The notes beneath the pieces were generated by a model. That model saw only the letters and a list, made by a program, of their open reading frames with translations. It was not told where the DNA came from and made no database searches. The translations under genes were made by a program, and so were the position numbers. From Cryptomeria japonica (lineage: Eukaryota > Streptophyta > Pinopsida > Cupressales > Cupressaceae), in contig NC_081411.1 in NCBI RefSeq assembly GCF_030272615.1, forward strand, positions 182,052,977 through 182,116,976: DNA of 64,000 nucleotides, written 5' to 3'. Positions 12,270 to 24,708 of this stretch are shown in pieces; the stretch's first letter is position 1, and the number at the start of each line of letters is the position of its first letter.

Positions 12270-12592
12270 GTCCACACACTAGTAATTCTACCTTAGTTCC
12301 TTTATCAAGGAAGACAGTCACTCGAGCTATAGATCATTCAGTAAAGGAACATCGTAGCTACAATCATAAGGTAATTCCTAGCACATTTGAGGTGGGTGAC
12401 TTAGTTCTCAGACAAAATCCTAAAAATTATTAAGACAGACAGAGGAAAGGAAAGTTTGAGCCAAATTGGCTTGGTCCTTATGTTATCACAATAGTCTATG
12501 GATCAGGTGCACATCAACTTTCGACACCAAAAGGAGAACCCTTGGAAGATCCTATTAACAACTTGCACCTTTGTAGGTTTTACACATAGCTT
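12270..12592 (+). pseudogene. gypsy integrase C-terminal tail
   Basis: The frame reads YNHKVIPSTFEVGDLVLRQN, a stop, then KGKFEPNWLGPYVITIVYGS and LEDPINNLHLCRFYT. This is the conserved end of Ty3/gypsy integrases (GDLVL ... KFEPNWEGPY ... PIN..HL..FY), the DNA-binding tail after the DDE core. One in-frame stop is near 12,431. It marks the end of pol in this element. Confidence 0.75.
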
Positions 12593-14539
12593 CTTAGGAT
12601 ATCCTAAAATAAAAAATACAAAAAAAATAAATTGTTACTTGGTGAAAACCTGGCAAGCAGGCGCCTTGTGACACAAAAAAATTTGAAAAATAAAAAAAAG
12701 TAAAGAGAAATAAACACGTCCAATGGTGAAAACCACTTTGGTGGCGCCCTAGGCAAGTACCATGGTGAAAATTAGGTTACTATCACCATGTGTAGAGACA
12801 TTGCTCCTCCCTCCTTTAGGATTCAATCTCATCTTTTCACTTTTGTACACACTCATAGCCTATCCATCCATAATAAATTTACCCATTCCCATCATGGCTT
12901 GTTATTGATCTACATAACATTGGTTAGCCATTCATAATAAACCTCTCTTTTCACTCTTTCCATCCATAATAAATAAGGTCCAATCTATACTTGGGGAAAA
13001 ATCCTAATTCTAGTGATGGAAGTGGTACGATGAGCATCACATGTTTTGAGGAGCATTGTCTTTTCATACCTCCTTCTTTTCGCACTCAATCTGCAATAAA
13101 AGATCATTTGCATTGACAATGTGTAATAAAGTTTTGATCTTCCTTGCAATAAAGTATCAGTAAAATGGATTCAGTCAGTTTCAAATGAGACACAAGCATT
13201 AGTGGGATTTCAATAAATCAAATCTTTCAGCAGAATTTGGCAATAACATGGTATTTCATAATTATCTATCCTTTATCAAGATAACAACATTGTGACCAAA
13301 TCAAACATGTTAGCATATGTGGAAAGAAACACAAATAACTTGAAGATTTCATTGTGTGTTGGTGTCAAGTCTTGGTTTTCTTTTGATTTCATCTTTTGGT
13401 GACATGTCTTTTAGCTTTTTTGGGATGTCTCTGACTAGAGATTATATCTCCAAGACATGTCTTTGACTAGAAAGGCGAGGATGGGATATAGTCATCTATT
13501 GTTTTGTTGTCTATGGATTGTCTCTTAGTAATGCTATGACTTGTCCAGGGATATGAGGATGTTGTGAGTCTGGTACAAACTTGGGAATTCCTTTTTTGTG
13601 ACTGTCTAATCTCCATGCAAATGGGTACAATAACTTTCTGGGTCAAACCTATACCTCGATTTTCATAACCTATTTTCCATAATAAATCTCAATAATGATA
13701 ATGAAAAAGAATCTCTTTCATTTCCATATCTTCTACCTTACATCCCCCTTTCTTGATTGACCTCCATCATCCTTCCTTGAGTCCATGTAGCCTGCTATCA
13801 CATGACTGAGTATACTAACAAGCCAAAAATATTTGCATTCCATATAGTTCTCACCTACATCATCGCATGTTAGCATATCTTATTTCATACACACATATAG
13901 ATATCACAATTGCATCTCATCCTACACATAATCATATCATATTACCATCATACATCCATCTATCATATATTTATGTTTGCTTCATGCATGACATGTAAAA
14001 CATAAAAGAACAAAAAACATATTGCATTTCATCATGTACATATTTGAATTCATAACATAAGATCATCATCATAAGTATCATAACATCATCATAAGCATCA
14101 AAAAATCATCATCAGTATATAGAAGCAACACATATAACACATGCATATAACTTCCGTAAAGAATGAATCATCTCATATATATCAAAATAATAAAATACCA
14201 TGATACAATGATGTCAATATCTCATATGGCTACAAGATCACCCAAAGGTGTCTACATCATCATACAAAAAATGATACAACCTAGATTATCTCGTATGTCC
14301 CCTCCTCCAGACCCTGGGGGACAATCTTTTGACCAATGAAGTTAACAATCTTGTTTTTACCTAAATATCAGGCATATATATAATGTATCTCAATCCCATC
14401 GCCTCAATTGCGGTGTGGTCCTCGACAGTCAAATCTATTCATAATTGTTGTGTCGCAGGGAATCGCTCTCAAGACTCAATCTGGGATAAGTACTCCTGCA
14501 TCCAATCAAATCAATCATATCAATCCTAGTGGTACTCAT

Positions 14540-14690
14540 TTCCATCGCATATTACTTCTTCTTATGCTATCCTAGCCTAGTGGTACCTATGTCCATCACA
14601 TGGTGATCTCACCAGGCTCTATCCTAGTGCTTATGTCTATCACATGGTGCTGCATCCTAGTGTATATGTTTATTATATTGCACTATATCC
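14540..14690 (+). repeat. degenerate short tandem repeats
   Basis: The phrase ATCCTAGTG ... TATGTCCATCACATGGTG recurs about four times with decay (about 14,520, 14,565, 14,620, 14,650). They lie in the 3' region of the gypsy element. Confidence 0.55.
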
Positions 14691-14768
14691 TATCTTGCTA
14701 GAGCATTTTCCATATTTTATCAATTTGATGACTTATCCTACACTTAGCTTAGCAAACCTACCTATTTT

Positions 14769-14954
14769 AGGGCACTTGTTGAGTGAATCTTCTTGACAGC
14801 TTATCCAATTGGCAACATATGTTTATCACAAAATTGTCAATTCTAGCCTTTTTTCCAATTGTCTTCCCTAGGGCACCTATTTGAGTGAATCCTCTCAGCA
14901 GCTTATCCAATTGATAGAGTATGTTCATCACATAACTATCAATTTTGGCCTTTT
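14769..14954 (+). repeat. two-copy tandem repeat, period about 101 bp
   Basis: The unit beginning AGGGCACTTGTTGAGTGAAT at 14,769 recurs at 14,870 with substitutions; both copies contain CAGCTTATCCAATTG and end near TCAATT..GCCTTTT. It lies about 230 bp upstream of the PPT. Confidence 0.75.
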
Positions 14955-15181
14955 AAGACATAGACATTATTCTGTTGATTCCACTTGAGTCAGTCTTTTT
15001 CCTGCATGACCTTGTCATCTTCTCTTGTCAAGCCTATCTAGCCTTCTTTCTTATCGAAAGATTGTTTGCAATCTTTCAAACATTTTCATCCAATCTCTCG
15101 AGGGGGCATATCATTCCTATCTTAGGGTTGTATCAGTTCATCTTCTCTTGTTTGAGCTAATGCGACAAGCTGCATTGTCTC

Positions 15182-15195
15182 AAAGAGGGGCAAAA
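15182..15195 (+). other. polypurine tract of plus-strand gypsy element
   Basis: AAAGAGGGGCAAAA lies directly before the LTR start TGTAGACACC at 15,196. It is purine-only except for one C, as expected of the plus-strand primer of reverse transcription. Confidence 0.7.
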
Positions 15196-15960
15196 TGTAG
15201 ACACCTAAAATTGTCCTATCTAATTAAATAAATATTTTTATTTATTTAATTATTTTATCCTAAGTCTTCTATTAATTAAATAAATCTTTATTTATTTAAT
15301 TAATTCTTGAATCCTCTTCTAAGCCTTTCCTCATTTAAAAAAATACTTTTACTTATTTAAATTATCCTTTTCCTAAATTAAATAAATACTTTATTTATTT
15401 AATTGATCCCACTTTAATTTCTTTAATTAATTCATTATCCTTTTCTACCCATGACACATGTCATTCATCTCTTAATTCCTACACTACCTAACCCTTTTAT
15501 TATTTTATTATTTCTTCTACTTACCCTGTAATCCTATCTGACCATTTATCTTTACACCTCTTAATCTTATCCCTCCATTTCTTACAGTGTCTTCTGTATA
15601 AGAGGATTCTTTCTTTATTATCAACCCTAATTTCTTAATTGTCTAATGAGCATTCTAATTGTCTAATCAATATTTTTGCAATCAAGCTATCAACCACATT
15701 TTTGTTCTTTGTTGAGCTCTTGTGCACACATAAAATCTGATAGCAAATACATCAAGGAAGATCAATGAGATAGGAAGAATGGAGATTCAAACCCTAATGA
15801 ACATGTGATGGATCTTTGTTATTGTGGAAAGTTTGTTGTTGTCGGATGCACTATAATGAAAACTTTGTTGTTGTTGGATTCACTATTCTAACTTATCAGA
15901 CTAAATCAAATCTTCATTCCGACTCCTGATAGGATCAGATCACACACTATGGATAGGATC
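15196..15960 (+). repeat. 3' LTR of plus-strand gypsy element (end approximate)
   Basis: Begins TGTAGACACCTAAAATTG right after the PPT. The first 210 bp contain four A/T palindromes. A TATA-like TGTATAAGAGG lies near 15,595. Near its end (about 15,830-15,890) is a short imperfect tandem of AACTTTGTTGTTGTTGGATT. With no 5' LTR in the window the terminal CA cannot be fixed; about 15,960 is an upper estimate. Confidence 0.6.
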
Positions 15961-16534
15961 TATGATTATATTTTCTAACAATGACAACATCAAATTCCCT
16001 ATGTAGTGTCTCTTGTCAACCGATAACCACATAAATAAAAATCCACTTAGCCAAAATACAAGAATAATAAAATGAGACAAAAACCTCTACTAACGTAACT
16101 TTTAATAATCAAATTATTTCAAGAAGTAAAATATGACACTACACCAGGTCCCCATTAATGGTCTCCATTAGATAAAATATGGTTTTACAAAATTATTTGA
16201 TATTTTGTAAGCAATATGCATGCATTGTTGGATTCACAAGTACACACAAGTTAGCGACAGAGAAAAAGTATTCACCTTTCTTTCGAAACCATGTGAATTT
16301 TTTCCTATTTATATTTTCATTAGTGGTGAATATATTATAGTTAAACATTTTAGAGATAAGGATGCATTTTAGAGCTATAGATTTATAAGCATTGCAATTA
16401 AGGAGAATGGAAGATGTTACTTGTAAAATTGTTTCATTGAAGGTGTTTTAAATTTTCTATACAATTAAGTTCAAATTAATTAAATTTAATATAGTATCAA
16501 TAATATTGAAAGGAAAAAAATAATATCAGCTCAA
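15961..16534. other. no recognisable feature
   Basis: A/T-rich sequence between the gypsy 3' LTR and the first LINE fragment. No open frame, repeat or motif that I can support. Confidence 0.4.
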
Positions 16535-16757
16535 CTAGGAAGGGTTATGCGGTGTAAATTTAATAGTGACAAATGGGCATGTTTGAAGGTGCACCCTAGA
16601 GTCTGTAGAAATGAACTTAACTCTCTTGAATCTTGCTTTTCGTCCATACCTTCACTGCATAGCAGGTCAACTAGGAAGGGTTATGCGGTGTAAGTCTAAC
16701 AGTGACAAATGGGCGTGTTTGAAGGTGCACCCTAGAGTGTATAGAAATGAACTTAAC
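16535..16757 (+). repeat. partial tandem duplication inside LINE ORF1
   Basis: A segment of about 88 bp starting CTAGGAAGGGTTATGCGGTG (16,535) recurs at about 16,670, both ending GAAATGAACTTAAC. The copies differ at several positions. In one frame both read GRVMRCKxNSDKWACLKVHP, so coding sequence was duplicated. Confidence 0.8.
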
Positions 16758-17421
16758 GCAACCGCTTCTAAATCCCATTAATCTTATAGGCCTAGGATTT
16801 GAATTTGCACAACAATGCCTACTTCTATTGTCGAAAGGACATCTTATTAAAGAGTGTTCTATTGTTGGTACCATCTCTTCAAACCTTCCATCTGTGGATG
16901 CTGCCAAGAACCCCTCACCTCTCAACCTCATCATCAGTCCCCTTCATTGCCTTCTCATCCTGAGCCCCTTCTTAAACCCGATGCCCCTTAGTGCCCCCCT
17001 CCCCATCTAGTAGTAGTTCTTTCAAAGATTCCCTAGAATCTATCAGTTATCTCCATAAAAAAAGAAAGGGATTAACCCCCTCCTCTCTTTCTAACTCTCA
17101 GCCTCCAGAGGATCACCCTCACCCATCTCACTCCTATAATTCCCCTCCTCTTAACCCTGTGCCTTTGTCCTCCTAGCTTGGCAGCCCCCAGAGATCCCCC
17201 CCTTCTAGTCCGTTGAGGATGCATTCTCGATCTACCTCTAGAGAAAGACCACCTCTTAATGGATGTCTTGACCCAGATGCTTTATTGTCATCAAATCAAT
17301 TCAGCTCTCTCCACATGGATCAGGAAATCCTAGACTCCCAATAAATTACCGAATTCAGTCATGGAATGTGAGGGGGAATCTTCAGAATCGGCACAACAAA
17401 CAGCTCGGGATGCTTTAATTT
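16535..17421 (+). pseudogene. LINE copy 1, 5' part: ORF1 tail and start of ORF2 endonuclease
   Basis: A gag-like zinc-knuckle remnant ending GHLIKEC lies near 16,840-16,860. It is followed by a Pro/Ser-rich tail (16,990-17,340) typical of plant LINE ORF1. Near 17,365 a frame reads WNVRGNLQNRHNKQLGML, recognisable as the WNVRG opening of the APE-type endonuclease at the N-terminus of LINE ORF2. It stops at 17,421 where an LTR element is inserted. The copy resumes at 41,415 in the RT domain, so the rest of the endonuclease and the front of RT were already lost before that insertion, or lost with it. Confidence 0.65.
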
Positions 17422-18161
17422 TGTAATTCATTTTTTAACCCAATGTAAATAGTTTAAAAAGTAGGGAAATTAATTAATGGTAATATATAATACATTTATA
17501 AAAGTAAATTAATTTATGTAATAATTACTAAATTGCTCACAAATTTATATTGAATAAATATTTAAAACACAACAATAATTAATACAACGAATATATTAGG
17601 AGATGAACTTTTATAAATGTTAATGTGCACTTATAATTAAATAATAAAACATTGATAATAATTGAGAATTTAGAGCAATGACTCAAATAATAGACTAAGG
17701 ATTAGTTACAAGCCTAGGGTTTTCCAAGCAAGGAAGCATTCCAGGAGGACACAATTCCTACACAAAACCCCACATGCCTTCACGACATGAAATAAACATA
17801 GTCCTAGCCAGGACACTTTGGGTGTACGTTGTACCCCGAGTTGGAGACACATTGTATTCCCCTTGTCCAATGCCCAATGCCCAATCACCAGACCTTAACT
17901 ATCCCTTCTCTTGTGCTCTTTTCAATTTATCTTTTTTTAGTATTATTATCTATGTACTTCGTTGTTCTCTTTATCATATCCAGACCTCCCTTTTTTCAAA
18001 GCACATAAATGAATTGTATAAGCCTTAACAGTTGGTCTTTCAAACCATCACACACTTTCACGGAGTTTTAATTATCATTTTATAAATATGATTATTTCTT
18101 CTTTTCTATTTAAATACTTTTCATTAATGTATTTTAACTTTGGGGAAAAAGTCCCATAACA
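17422..18161 (-). repeat. 3' LTR of LARD-like element
   Basis: 740 bp, reading TGTTATGGGAC...TGAATTACA on the minus strand. Its inner two thirds align with 40,871-41,414 and its outer third with 22,585-22,822, in the same orientation. For example CCCCACATGCCTTCAC.ACAT recurs at 17,768 and 41,025. This uninterrupted copy shows what the split right copy looked like. Confidence 0.8.
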
Positions 18162-18173
18162 TTTCTACCCCTA
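18162..18173 (-). other. polypurine tract of LARD-like element
   Basis: On the minus strand TAGGGGTAGAAA directly precedes the LTR start TGTTATGGGAC. Its position and composition match a PPT and support the minus orientation. Confidence 0.65.
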
Positions 18174-21100
18174 TAATTTAGTTGTTGTCCTCAGTAGCAA
18201 GAGATGCATCTACATTACAACTCAAAGAACATGTAATTAGTGAATGAAATTATGGACATTCAATATTCACATACTTGACTATGTTTCTATTTCTATTTTA
18301 CTTCACCTGCATTCTTTTCATCTTTTAAGTCATAGAACTTCTTTCTATAATTCCTTTTGTTTCATTTTTAAATTCACAAATTCAATAATCATTTTTTCTA
18401 ATGAAAATTATGATAAGGATTATATGGATTTTTCATGAAATATATTATACATTAAAGAGTTAATTATAGTTTTAATATTTAATCACTTTATTCATTCATT
18501 TAATTCCTTTTTTGTTATATAATTATCATCATGTGATCACACAAAACGCACCATGTATGTCATGTATTATATGACCAATCATAATTTATAAAAGTAAAAA
18601 TTGCATATTCAACATACTTTTAAGGGTGATATTCTTGCATTCCAGACTATATGAATATCCTTCATATATCAAATGCAAAACATGTACAAAATTATTGGGT
18701 TGATAAGTCCAATAACAAAGTACCATGAAAAAAACTATGGTAATATTGCCAAGTATCTTAACAATATTAAAACAATATCAATTATTTAAATGTATTAAGC
18801 ATTTCATAGAAAAAAATTAAGTTTATCATTTCATTTGATTTAATCCAAGGATGAAGGTGGTTTTAAAAAGATAATTTGTCTAGAACAATGTTGATTTGCA
18901 TAGACCCAAGTCCAATGAGATGAGACTTGGCAAGAATATGAAACCTCATGATGGTTAGAGGTTGTCATTTTATCATTATAAAATTTATAATACAGCTATA
19001 TAGTAGTGATCCTTAGAAATCTTTATGATTCAAAGAGACCATATAAACTGTATTTGTTGGTTTTCTCATTTCTTTCACAATGTAGTACAATTTTTTTTTT
19101 TAATTTGACTATATAATCATTATCTACCAAAATATGATTAAGCTTGAGATGAATTATAACTTGTGAAGGTAAGCCAAGGCCTTGCTTACAAGTTTTTATT
19201 ATTATTTTGTTGCAACCATAGAATCTTCAAAATATATATCATTAAATAAAGTTTTAAATATGTTTGATCACCATCTCACATATATGGTATAACTAAACAT
19301 AACCATTTTTTCCACTATGAAAGATCAATGAGTATTTGAAATTTTAGAGGTGGTTTCTCCCCCTTAAAAATTATACATGTCCTCATGTCTAAGACTACGA
19401 GAAACATTTTAGTTCTAAATCTAGCATAATATTTTACTAGTTTTAGGAGAAAATTGATCCTATGACCTATTGGTTATAAGCTCACATTGTAACATATAGC
19501 TTCATTGACATTATTTATGCCTTCAATATCTGAAGCATCTATTAAGAAAATGAAATTTCTAATTTCAAAGTCAATAGGAATGAATACCTTACTTTCCCTA
19601 GTTATTTATACTTCCAAAACTTTTATCATTTTTACTTCATTCATGTCTCTAAATTCTTAAACACTTTATATAGATGAAATTAAGGGGGCTTGTATTTATA
19701 TGTCATGATATTATTTTGATGGGTTATGCTTTTGGGATGGTAGATTCATATTCACTCTCATACAAAAGGGAGTTTAATCAACCCTTTTGCATTGTAAGAC
19801 CCTTTCATTAGTTGGATTCTCATTTCACATTTTCACTTAGTCAAATCCCTATTATTTTTGTCTTATAAAAAATCTTGTACCTTTCTTTTTAATTGTATTT
19901 TAATAAAGGTATGTTTCAAGAAAAAAATAGTTATTTGCTTATTGTGTAATAAGTTCTCTTTATAACATTATTTTATCTTTAACAAATTTCTAACAAAACA
20001 CTCCTTTTAGAAGGGTACAACACTTGTTCTCCTTCTTTGTATTCTTAAATGTTTTCCATGTTGATTGTTGGATTTATATATCTTCATAATAATACACACA
20101 TACATCAATATGGAGTAAAAATATATATAGGTAAAAATTTCAAACTTGTATAATTTATTATTATTATTTTTTGCTATCATCACTCATCCATAAAAATTGA
20201 TTCAAATCTTCCATTTTCTAGCCTAGATAAGATTTGCACGTGTGGAATTACACCTAATTTCCTCTACATGAGAACTTGAACTTAAATTTAAAAATTTAAA
20301 AAGTCAAATTAAATCCCACATTAGCCTTTTCACTTATGTTATTGCACTTATGACCATTCCCTATTCTATTTGCCGGATTCGATTGTGTGTGATTTTTTTG
20401 CATCAATGTTTTAGATCACACTCTGTAATCCATCATTAGGATGAAAATAGTTAGAGCATGTAGAGTGAAAAAATGGGAAAGAAGTAGACCAAATATTGTG
20501 GAAACTTAATGGCTTCTATAATCATTATTTTAAAATCATTCAATTAGTTTGCCTAAAAGTTTGATAAATTAATGCTAATGTAAGTAAATTTATGCCTGAT
20601 AATTTTTATTTTTATTATTTTTTAAAAATTATTTTAAATACTACACCACTTTAGGCACAGACTCAATGAAGCAAGACACACTTGCCATGGTCATTTATTC
20701 CTTATCAATTCGCTTCCTATCTTTGTTTCAATTCTACTTGGCATGCCATAGCTTTGTATACAGAGATTCAAAACCATAGTGAAGAATACTTATTAATTCT
20801 AAATCCTCATATATAGAGTTCTCATCCTATTGATGCTCGTGCATCCCCCCCTCCATAACTGAAAGTTGGTATCAATCCCTAAAAGATGACAATATTAAAT
20901 TCATATTTAATGATAGGAACTTTTTAACGAAATGTTGGGTAATGCTAAATATGAGGTGAATAATAATAATAATATTTTTGCTATGAAAATGTTGACATAT
21001 CTTTCAATAAATTTAAGACATGGTTCAGGCTGCACACATCTATTTTTTTGGCCAATTAATTCATTAATTTCTAGCCGCATTGTTCAATTTAGCCACAAAC

Positions 21101-22569
21101 AAGACTAGACTACGCACATAAATGGAAAGATTTTTTATTTTTTTTCCATTTCTCATAGCACCAATTGGAAATATGATAATGAATCTATGATTACCATCAA
21201 TGATCAATTCCATGTATGCTCCATTCAAGCATACATATATCATACTACTATCTTTGTCATGTGTACACCTCATCAAATAAATAACTTCCATTTTGGCTTC
21301 AAGGCAGTTTTGACATGTGCAACTTAATTTTTGCAAAATTTGAAATGAAAGTATTAATGGTGAGTTTGTGACTCACTAGGCAAGGAATGTACCAATTGTT
21401 TGAATAGCTATTTCATAGATGAAATATTGGTTGCGATCTTGAATTTTGTTCTAGACTTGAGGGAAGAAATTTTGTGAAGTGTTCATTTAATCAATTTAAT
21501 ACGGCTTATTATTTTATTCCAAACTCATTTGTGTTTGTCTTAGTTTTACACATAAGACTCCAATGAATTTCATTTTCTAATCAAAACATCAAATATTCTA
21601 TGAGGTGAGCAGATCATGGTATGCTCGAATGTGTATTTTCACTGTACTACATTCATTTGGAAAAAAACTAACACAATAGAAAATATTGATGAATTTCATC
21701 ATTCTTATGGTTTAAAAATCTTTCTTCATTGCTCCTTCCTATATACCAAGATCTTAGATATTTAAGTTAGTGAATAAATAAATTATCGAGGGATGTTTTG
21801 GTAGTAGTTGAAAAATAATTAATTATAAAGGTATTAAAAAAATTCTTATTAAAGAGCAAGTAGAATTCACTATCGATTTCAAACAAATTTTAGAACAAAT
21901 AATCCTAAATGGAAATAAAATTTTATCAGGCTATTCTACAGAAGATAAGGATACATTCACACAATATTTGCTCTCAAAATCTCCTATCAGTATAAAAGGT
22001 AGATTACTACTACTATGTTATAATTTAAAATGATTCACATGCCTCAAACAAATTCCATCTCATGGAATGATATTATTGTAAATATACAAATAATGGTTGA
22101 GTTGAAAAGGCTTCAAATTTATTTTTTTTGGAAAATATAAATGGAAAATATAATGCTGGAATCCACACCATAGGCCAATATATGTTTTCATAAAATGACC
22201 TCAAACAAATGTAATCTCATCCAACACCATGATTGCAGCATATCCACATAATTGTTATGTTGAAAAGGCTTTTGGAACTCCCAAGTAGATTTGGTGTGTA
22301 GTAATGGACAACATACAAGCCCAAGGAATAAGGTAGTTTTTCTTTGTAGCTGCAATAACCATGATGGACATGTTTGTAAAAATGCTATGATTGTACAAAG
22401 AATGAATTTAAATCTTCTGTGGAATAATTTTCTTTAAGTTAAATAGAAATTATAGTATCAAATAGAAATCTTTATGCAATGAATTAGGCTTCTAATTGGA
22501 CTTGATAAAATTTTATATAAAAAATAATAACAACACAAAATGAATAACTTGTAGAGTAAAGATCGTTGA
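18174..22569 (-). other. internal region of LARD-like element, no coding capacity recognised
   Basis: About 4.4 kb of A/T-rich DNA with stops in every frame. The longest minus-strand frame I would note is 90 codons (21,336-21,064, starting MQKLSCTCQNCLEAKMEVIY); it matches no family I recognise and may be chance. No gag zinc knuckle, RT, RNase H or integrase motif was seen on either strand. The sequence may be structural or be a heavily decayed coding region. Confidence 0.5.
22042..22271. repeat. spaced direct repeat, period about 158 bp
   Basis: CCTCAAACAAAT (22,042) to GTTGAAAAGGCTT (22,113) recurs as CCTCAAACAAAT (22,199) to GTTGAAAAGGCTT (22,271), with decayed sequence between the two anchors. 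It lies in the leader side of the LARD-like element. Confidence 0.65.
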
Positions 22570-22582
22570 GGCTCTAATACCA
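22570..22582 (-). other. primer binding site, initiator tRNA-Met type
   Basis: The minus strand reads TGGTATTAGAGCC, the plant LTR-retrotransposon PBS TGGTATCAGAGCC with one substitution, two bases from the LTR terminal CA at 22,585. The same site type occurs at 63,202. Confidence 0.75.
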
Positions 22583-22584
22583 AA

Positions 22585-22822
22585 TGTAATTCACTTTTTA
22601 TTTCAATGTAAATAGTTTAAAAAGTAAGGTAATTAATTTATCATTTATTATAATATTTTTTATGCAATATATAATACATTTAGAAAAGTAAATTAATTAA
22701 TGTAATAATAGGTGAATTACTCACAAATTTATATTGAATCAATATTTAAAACACAACAATAACTAATACAATGAATATATTAAGAGATGAACTTTTATAA
22801 ATATTAATATGCACCAATAATT
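22585..22822 (-). repeat. 5' LTR of LARD-like element, inner segment
   Basis: Aligns with 17,422-17,640 of the intact LTR; both begin TGTAATTCA on the plus strand and share GTAAATAGTTTAAAAAGTA and ACTCACAAATTTATATTGAA or close variants. It ends in ATATGCACCAATAATT (22,807-22,822), the left copy of the LINE 2 target duplication. Confidence 0.8.
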
Positions 22823-24685
22823 TTTTATATTAAAATAGTTCAAAACATATACATCATAACCTTTGGTGCCCACAATTTTACATGTATTCTGCTTTGTACA
22901 AAATAATTTTCACATGTATATCAAAAAGGCCATAGCCCTGTCTCAGATCACTAGGTATTACAATATGAACATAATATAGAGAGGATTAATAAAATAAAAT
23001 GCCTCTTAAGTCAATATATAGATATCAAAAAGAACTACACTATTCATTGATCTCCTATACCTTTTTCCCGAGTTCTAGGAGAAAGCTCATTCGAGTCTTC
23101 AAGATTGAGTTTTGGATGTACTATATCAAAGCCTCAATCTCCTTTGCATGCAACATATCCATATGTTTCTTGAAGTACTGGACAGACTGGATATTCTCCT
23201 TGTAAATCAGAAGAACACCTTCACGAACCAGAATCATGAACCTATCTTTCGAAATCTTGAAGAAAGTAGAAACCTGTGACATAATATAAAACTGAGTGAG
23301 TTTATTACTAAACTCAGTAAGCCTCCTCCTCTTGTTTTGAAAAACCTCTCCATTTCTCTCTTTCAAAAGAAACCACAAGACTTCACAAGAAAAGACGAAC
23401 CGATTCATCTAAAGGACAAAATATTCTACAAAACCAACAAGGAGCTCACTCTAGGAAGGGCCAAGGTGGTGATTCTAGACAATAGTAGGGCCAAGGAAGA
23501 TGGACCACACACCATGGGAAAATTCACAATAGAAAAAGGTGCTCAAAGGATTCTCGGACATTACACACACCACACCTAATAGACTTGAGACCCTCTAGAG
23601 ATACAAAGAAATCAACAACTATTTTTTTCAAAAGAAGGAGCTATCTAGAATGAGACTTCTTAGGATCAATGGGAAAATGCCAAAAGAAATCAAAAATAAA
23701 TTGCCACCTAGACTTAGGCCAGTCAAGACCCCAACCCTGATTAACTGTGGAAAAGTTTGAGTAGTCCTCCTTCAACATCAAATAGATCTGCTTAGTAGAG
23801 ACATCCAAGAAGGAAGAACCATCCAGCCATTTTAGTTGCTTCAAGAAGGAGAGAATATCCATAATCTTACCTAGAAAAAAACAACCTGTAGCCTGACCAA
23901 TAAGAGAGTATGTTTTCTTTTGTGAAGAAGGGATCCCATATTTAGAGTTAATCTCAGCCCAAGAGCCAAGTCAGTTGTCAACCAGTACATTGCTAATAAG
24001 AGAAATACCCTTATCATTCCAAATCTTAGTAGAGCATCTTTGAGTCAAGCCAAGAGGTTTATTGTTCAGTTTCACCCCCCACCAGATAGATCTATCCACA
24101 ACAGCATATCATGGAGAATTTCCTATTGCATCCTTAGATGGGGGTAGCCTCCTTACCTATGACCATGCCTTCCATAATGAAACAAATACATTGAAACCAA
24201 ACACCTTCATATTATATTCCCTTAATACAATATCACATAAAGGGATATTCCTCCACTTTTTTCCTTTTTAATGACCGACCTATCAATACAGAATATAATT
24301 CTAGGGGACTAGACTGAATGATACCCCATGGTAGGCATCTGGTTGTATCACGTATATAATAGACCCACTTGATCCAATGTATTTGTTTCGTTATGGAATT
24401 CATATTGTTCCTGATCAACACCTTCCAAGGTTCATTACCATATAGAGCTTTAACAATCCATTTGGAAGCTAAGTCTATGCCATCGGACCTGATGTCCTTG
24501 ATACCCAATCCACCCATACATCTTGGTCTACAACACCAATTCCAGTTCACACAGTGCCTCTTATTATGCCTCATCCCATCAGACCATAAAAATTCCCTCA
24601 TAATCTTCTCAAGCTTATTGGTTTAATAATTGGAAAACACCCATGTAGAGGCACAATAAATATGATGGGATGAGAGAACCAAGCG
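22823..24685 (-). pseudogene. LINE copy 2 ORF2, C-terminal part
   Basis: Continues ORF2 across the transposon insertion: KRLVLSSHHIYCASTWVFSN, then MREFLWSDGMRHNKRHCVNW and GGLGIKDIRSDGIDLASKWI. This is the region after the RT domain in plant LINEs (the LS.IPIY...FLW...GGLGI pattern). It leads into the degraded zinc-finger (zf-RVT-like) C-terminus, frameshifted below about 24,230. Numerous stops; no function remains. Confidence 0.75.
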
Positions 24686-24687
24686 CT

Positions 24688-24708
24688 TGCAAGAAGTTGT
24701 GTCCACTT
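24688..24708 (+). repeat. left terminal inverted repeat of DNA transposon
   Basis: GCAAGAAGTTGTGTCCACTT (24,689-24,708), preceded by T, is the exact inverse of 36,422-36,442. Just inside it is a CCACTTTTTGGCCAAAAAGTGG palindrome-like stretch. The right end also carries AAAAAGTGGAA a little further in. Confidence 0.9.

Larger units (their letters stand above)
12593..15181 (+). other. long non-coding 3' region of gypsy element
   Basis: About 2.6 kb between the end of pol and the PPT. Near its start GGTGAAAA recurs three times (about 12,642, 12,724 and 12,763), twice as GGTGAAAACC. The phrase CCATCCATAATAAA recurs between 12,860 and 12,970. No open frame of note. Long 3' untranslated regions of this kind are known in some plant gypsy lineages. 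Confidence 0.55.
7117..15960 (+). mobile_element. Ty3/gypsy deletion derivative (gag, protease, integrase tail, 3' LTR)
   Basis: A plus-strand element related to the minus-strand one. Order: truncated leader, gag, retropepsin, a linker, the C-terminal tail of integrase, a 2.6-kb non-coding 3' region, PPT, 3' LTR. Reverse transcriptase, RNase H and the integrase catalytic core are absent between 11,520 and 12,270, so it could only move with helper enzymes. Its 5' LTR is missing because its leader is cut at 7,117 by the neighbouring element's LTR; the missing part is predicted to lie left of the window. Stops in all genes show age. Confidence 0.8.

Noticed and set aside
21064-21336. 90-codon frame as a host gene in the LARD-like interior
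   Set aside because: No recognisable domain, no splice partners, and composition like surrounding A/T-rich DNA.
17422-22822. 17.4-kb and 22.6-kb similarities as two independent MITE copies
   Set aside because: PBS and PPT at the correct inner ends, and rejoining of 22,585-22,822 with 40,871-41,414, fit one LTR pair better.
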